DNA from: an uncultured Erysipelotrichaceae bacterium
Lineage (GTDB): Bacteria; Bacillota_I; Bacilli_A; Erysipelotrichales; Erysipelotrichaceae
Length of the DNA stretch: 36,684 nucleotides
Assembly (NCBI GenBank): GCA_947385085.1
Contig: CANDJN010000021.1
Span: 1 to 36,684, forward strand
Reading direction: 5' to 3'
Part shown: piece by piece, positions 33,331-36,684 of the stretch
Numbering within the stretch: position 1 is the stretch's first letter
Layout of the letters: every line of letters begins with the position of its first letter
Translations under genes and position numbers: made by a program
The notes under the pieces: generated by a model
The model's database searches: none
What the model was told of the DNA's origin: nothing
Seen by the model: only the letters and a program-made list of their open reading frames with translations

Positions 33331-35015
33331 AGATATTCCTCCACTAACGGTATGATTGTTTGACTTTTTGTCAAAATCAAGCCGCGATCCGTTAATTTAA
33401 TCATCGGTGATACGGGCAAAGACAAAGTAGAGATCGACATGATGACATTATCATGCACATATCCGAGCTCTTGGATTGCCGCTTTTGCCTGCGCAATTTC
33501 CTTCCCCAATACTTCAATCGGTGCTTCACTGACAATACCGCCGATCGGTAAAGCCACTTTCGCTCTGATTTGACCATCAACCACGACCACATAACCGCCC
33601 TGCATTTTCAACAGCGTATTTTGAGCCAGTGCCATATCCTCTTCACAAGTCCCCAGCACCAAAACATTATGGTGATCATGCGCCCATGATGTCGCTACTG
33701 CTCCTCGCTTACACAACGCGTTTTTTACCAATGCGAAGGCATGATTGCCGTTTTTGCCATAGCGCTCCATGACACAGGCAAGCGTATATTTCCCCTGCCA
33801 TGCCAAATAGCCATCACAAATCGCAACCGTTTCCTTTACATGGCTTGTAAAGGTTGCGTGCGGTTCAACTGCCATGATATTACAAACAGCGCTTGTCCCT
33901 TTACATGGAATTAAAAAGAATCCACTGTCTGCCGCTTGACAATGCAGGGAGTGATAAAAATGCTTGGGAAAGCGCATTTCCTTTGCCTTGGGCAGCGCTT
34001 GTGTCAAAACGCCTTTTTTATACACCGAATGAATATCAAACTGCTTCACATCACGAAGTAAGATAAAATCCGCGATTCTTCCCGGTACGATGGCGCCGCG
34101 ATCCTCCAAATGCATGCGTCTGGACGGAGTAAAGGTCGCACAGTAAATCGCCTGCTCGATTGGCATTCCCATGGCAACCGCCAATTTCACCAATTCGTTC
34201 AAATGCCCATAGCGCAGATCATCCGCCATCACATCATCTGTTACAAAAGCAAAGTATTCATATAGTCCATGCCTGATCAGCGTATCCATGACATCCGGTG
34301 TCATGGATTTGCGCTGAATTTCCAGAAACATGCCTTTTGAAATCTTTTCCAAAACACTGGCGCTTGTTTGATGGGTATGATCAGCACTGACACCGGCCGT
34401 TAAAAAATCATCTAGCTGCGATCCGCTGATCTTTGGGCAATGACCCTCAATCGGCAGATCAAAGCGTTCTTCCTTGCATGCCCGAATAATTCTAGCACTG
34501 ATCGAATCCGGTTTATAACACACATCATGAAAATTCATGACCTCTCCAAGACAGATAACCCGTTTCTGTTTTAACAGCTCCCTTACCTCTTTTTCACCAA
34601 TGATGCCTCCGGTTGTTTCCAGCCGGGGATTGGTGGAAGGCACCGAGGATGGGATACCATAAAAAATATCCAATGGAGTTTCCTCATTGGATATATAGGA
34701 GAGGATCCCTTCCACGCCAAAGACATTTGCGATTTCATGGGGATCGGCCACAACGGTTGTGACCCCATAAGACAAAACACAATCGCTGAAGCGTGAAGGG
34801 ATGCTCATTGAACTCTCGATGTGCATATGAATATCCACCAGTCCCGGAATCATCCATAGTTCATCCGCATTGATTTCCTGATCACAAGATGTGTCAATAT
34901 GATCGTCAATATGAGCGAACATACCGTTTTGAATCCCGACATCCGCTACCACAAAACGCTTGCGAAAGGAATCAAATACATGGGCATGACGAACAATCAT
35001 ATCATAATGCATCAT
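33327..35015 (-). CDS. ade: Adenine deaminase
   Basis: A 562-residue metal enzyme that converts adenine to hypoxanthine and ammonia. The metal motif GLVDIHMHIESSM (about 58-70), VADPHEIANVFG, EGHCPKISG and the later SADHTH are the standard ade signatures, and VTDDV carries the final Asp. The length is normal. Its start lies 12 bases after the potD-like gene, with two adjacent ATGs (35015 and 35012) and no strong ribosome site, so translational coupling is likely. With the next gene it forms a purine salvage pair. Confidence 0.93.
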   Translation of the reverse strand: MMHYDMIVRHAHVFDSFRKRFVVADVGIQNGMFAHIDDHIDTSCDQEINADELWMIPGLVDIHMHIESSMSIPSRFSDCVLSYGVTTVVADPHEIANVFGVEGILSYISNEETPLDIFYGIPSSVPSTNPRLETTGGIIGEKEVRELLKQKRVICLGEVMNFHDVCYKPDSISARIIRACKEERFDLPIEGHCPKISGSQLDDFLTAGVSADHTHQTSASVLEKISKGMFLEIQRKSMTPDVMDTLIRHGLYEYFAFVTDDVMADDLRYGHLNELVKLAVAMGMPIEQAIYCATFTPSRRMHLEDRGAIVPGRIADFILLRDVKQFDIHSVYKKGVLTQALPKAKEMRFPKHFYHSLHCQAADSGFFLIPCKGTSAVCNIMAVEPHATFTSHVKETVAICDGYLAWQGKYTLACVMERYGKNGNHAFALVKNALCKRGAVATSWAHDHHNVLVLGTCEEDMALAQNTLLKMQGGYVVVVDGQIRAKVALPIGGIVSEAPIEVLGKEIAQAKAAIQELGYVHDNVIMSISTLSLPVSPMIKLTDRGLILTKSQTIIPLVEEYL

Positions 35016-35027
35016 CAGATACCAATA

Positions 35028-36083
35028 CTAACGATTCAGGATGCGATTCCACTGATCCGTCCACTCCGGCAATAACGGATTGACAAAGGAATAATCAATG
35101 GCTTTCGCTTTATCCGCAACCGCACCATAGGTCATATTCGCTGCTTCCTCATCACTCAGCTTGACATTGGCATTGGTCGGTCCTTCATTCAGGGATTTGC
35201 TGGAAACATTTTGCAATTCCGCAGAAATACGCCAGTTGATATACGCATAAGCAATATCTTTGTGCTTAGAAGATGCTACAACATCAACCGTATTAAAGTT
35301 TGCGTAGGTGCCGCTTTCCGGAACCATGTACGTTACCTGCGGAGCCGCTTTTTTGATATTCGGCACGGCGAAATCACCGACAACCGCAACCGCTACTTCC
35401 CCGTTCGCAAACAGGTTTACCAACTCGCTGGATTTGTTATAGGTCTTGAACACATTCGGTTTTAATTCTTCCAATGCTTCAAAAGCCGCTTTTCCGTTAT
35501 CGGATTTAATATCAACATTTTTGTGATCGCTGGCAATATGTACGATGGAAGGACCAAATGTTGTGGCTAAGTCCGGAATCGCAACCTTGCCCGCTAGTTC
35601 CGCTTTCCACAGATCATCCCAGGATGTGATCTCAAAACCAATCGCATCCTTGTCATAGATAATACCGACGCTTTGAATGACGATAGCCGGTCCATAGCCG
35701 CTTTCTGCCTGCATTTTCTTTGCCGGTGTGATCAATTGATCCAAATTCTCAATTTTGGATGCATCGACCTTTTCAAACAATCCTGAGGCATAGCCTTTTG
35801 CGGCGGTAGACTGATTCAATTCAATGACATCAATACCGCTTTCCGGATTGCTTTCCAACTTCGTGTAGCGATCAGCCGCATTACCCAAGTCGGTCTTGAT
35901 GGTACAGTTATACTTTTCTTCAAACGGTTTGATAATGTCACTTTGAACAATATCCTCGCTCAACTGAAAGGTTGAAACCGTCAATTCACAGGGCTCGTCG
36001 TTTGTTTCATCATTTGATGAAGAACAAGCAGCCATTGTGCAAAGCAATGCACCACATAAAACGTATGTGAATCCTTTCTTCAT
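35028..36083 (-). CDS. Polyamine-type ABC transporter substrate-binding lipoprotein (PotD-like)
   Basis: A 351-residue exported lipoprotein. The signal peptide ends in the lipobox TMAACSSS, with the Cys lipid-anchored at about residue 19. The mature part follows the PotD/PotF fold (LTVSTFQLSEDIVQ, FEEKYNCTIKTDLGN, YAYINW). The family binds spermidine or putrescine, but close relatives bind thiamine, amino acids or other cations, so the ligand is uncertain. AAGGAGG lies before the ATG, 16 bases after the ATPase gene. Adenine deaminase follows in the same operon. Confidence 0.88.
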   Translation of the reverse strand: MKKGFTYVLCGALLCTMAACSSSNDETNDEPCELTVSTFQLSEDIVQSDIIKPFEEKYNCTIKTDLGNAADRYTKLESNPESGIDVIELNQSTAAKGYASGLFEKVDASKIENLDQLITPAKKMQAESGYGPAIVIQSVGIIYDKDAIGFEITSWDDLWKAELAGKVAIPDLATTFGPSIVHIASDHKNVDIKSDNGKAAFEALEELKPNVFKTYNKSSELVNLFANGEVAVAVVGDFAVPNIKKAAPQVTYMVPESGTYANFNTVDVVASSKHKDIAYAYINWRISAELQNVSSKSLNEGPTNANVKLSDEEAANMTYGAVADKAKAIDYSFVNPLLPEWTDQWNRILNR

Positions 36084-36099
36084 GTTCTTTTTCCTCCTT

Positions 36100-36684
36100 C
36101 TATACAAGAACAATTTTATGGGAAGGCAGACACAACTTGCACGTGTCGCCTGTCTCATACACATCTGTGCCGTCGTTGTTTACGATAAGCGTACCGATCG
36201 GCGTCTTCATTTCATATTGATAGCTCTTGCCTAAAAACGTGCGTACTGCCACTTTTCCTTCGACCGTATTGGCTTCCGCTGTTTTGGTTATTTGAATATC
36301 GTCCGGACGAATTGTTAATTTTACGTCTGATGCGTCGCGATCTTCATCCACTTTAAATACATAGCCGTTGGCCTCGTATGTATGCGCTGCTTGTTTTTTG
36401 GCGCTGATGAAGTTTTCAAACCCGATAAAACGCGCCACAAATTCCGTTTTGGGATTGGTATAAATATGTTCCGGTGTATCATATTGTTCAATCACGCCTT
36501 GATTCATGACCGCAACGCGATCCGATATGGAGAAGCATTCCTCCTGATCGTGAGTAACAAAAATCGTTGTGATTCCGAGCTGTTTCTGAAGCCGTTTGAT
36601 TTCCACGCGCATCTGAATTCTTAGCTTCGCATCCAGATTGGACAGCGGTTCATCCAGAAGCAGCAGCTTTGGCTCAATGACCAA
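36100..36684 (-). CDS. Polyamine-type ABC transporter ATP-binding protein (PotA-like), N-terminus outside window
   Basis: The C-terminal 194 residues; the gene runs past the right edge, so Walker A is not seen. Walker B LLLLDEPLSNLDAKLR and the H-loop FVTHDQEE are followed by a TOBE domain (IRPDDIQ to the end), the arrangement of PotA-type ATPases. The next gene encodes a PotD-like binding protein, but no permease gene lies between them. The membrane subunits must be further upstream or elsewhere. Confidence 0.9.
   Translation of the reverse strand: MVIEPKLLLLDEPLSNLDAKLRIQMRVEIKRLQKQLGITTIFVTHDQEECFSISDRVAVMNQGVIEQYDTPEHIYTNPKTEFVARFIGFENFISAKKQAAHTYEANGYVFKVDEDRDASDVKLTIRPDDIQITKTAEANTVEGKVAVRTFLGKSYQYEMKTPIGTLIVNNDGTDVYETGDTCKLCLPSHKIVLV

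Overview
This window reads as a low-to-medium G+C Bacillota (Firmicutes) chromosome. The evidence is a PolC-type replicative polymerase, strong AAGGAGG-type ribosome binding sites, mannose-family PTS genes, a LevR-type activator and FtsX/ABC drug-type exporters. The gene mix and protein flavour suggest the Erysipelotrichia, such as gut relatives of Clostridium innocuum or Holdemania; that placement is an inference. I see no prophage, insertion sequence, CRISPR array, rRNA or tRNA, and no gene-free stretch longer than 300 bases.

Layout. (1) 57-3979: a heavy-metal resistance locus. A P1B-type Zn/Cd/Pb ATPase without its own metal-binding domain and a separate 72-residue HMA protein run leftward. 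An ArsR/CadC-type repressor and an AraC-type regulator run rightward. One palindrome lies between the two overlapping divergent promoters. (2) 4002-6544: a TetR regulator, ABC ATPase and FtsX permease operon with its own promoter and palindromic operator. (3) 6591-10970: polC. (4) 11052-18140: a nine-gene leftward operon behind a textbook sigma-54 promoter. It encodes PTS IIB, IIC and IID, a ceramidase-fold amidase, PTS IIA, a Nif3-like protein, a tyrosine-phosphatase-fold protein, a uridine-kinase-like P-loop kinase and a second Nif3-like protein. (5) 18259-21731: the activator of that operon (LevR family) and a YdjC/ChbG-type deacetylase. (6) 21921-23813: a DeoR regulator divergent from a 1-phosphofructokinase-type sugar-phosphate kinase. 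(7) 23812-24965: a CaCA-family cation exchanger behind a yybP-ykoY (Mn2+) riboswitch. (8) 24973-27941: a D,D-carboxypeptidase, MalY-type lyase and dUTPase operon. (9) 28105-31843: a frameshifted Fic gene, a GNAT acetyltransferase, an alpha/beta hydrolase and a second D,D-carboxypeptidase. (10) 32017-36684: potA (cut by the window edge), potD, adenine deaminase and an MTA/SAH-type deaminase.

The most interesting part is 11-22 kb. A sigma-54/LevR-controlled mannose-type PTS is welded to two potential amide hydrolases (ceramidase fold and YdjC), a phosphatase, a kinase and two divergent Nif3 paralogues. This looks like an uncharacterised catabolic pathway for an acylated or amidated sugar-like compound. 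Short TAGTGT elements spaced exactly 21 bp apart occur both upstream of the sigma-54 promoter and upstream of the ydjC-levR promoter, so they are good candidates for the activator's binding sites. The second strong result is the Mn2+ riboswitch, which suggests that the apparent Na+/Ca2+ exchanger is a Mn2+ exporter.
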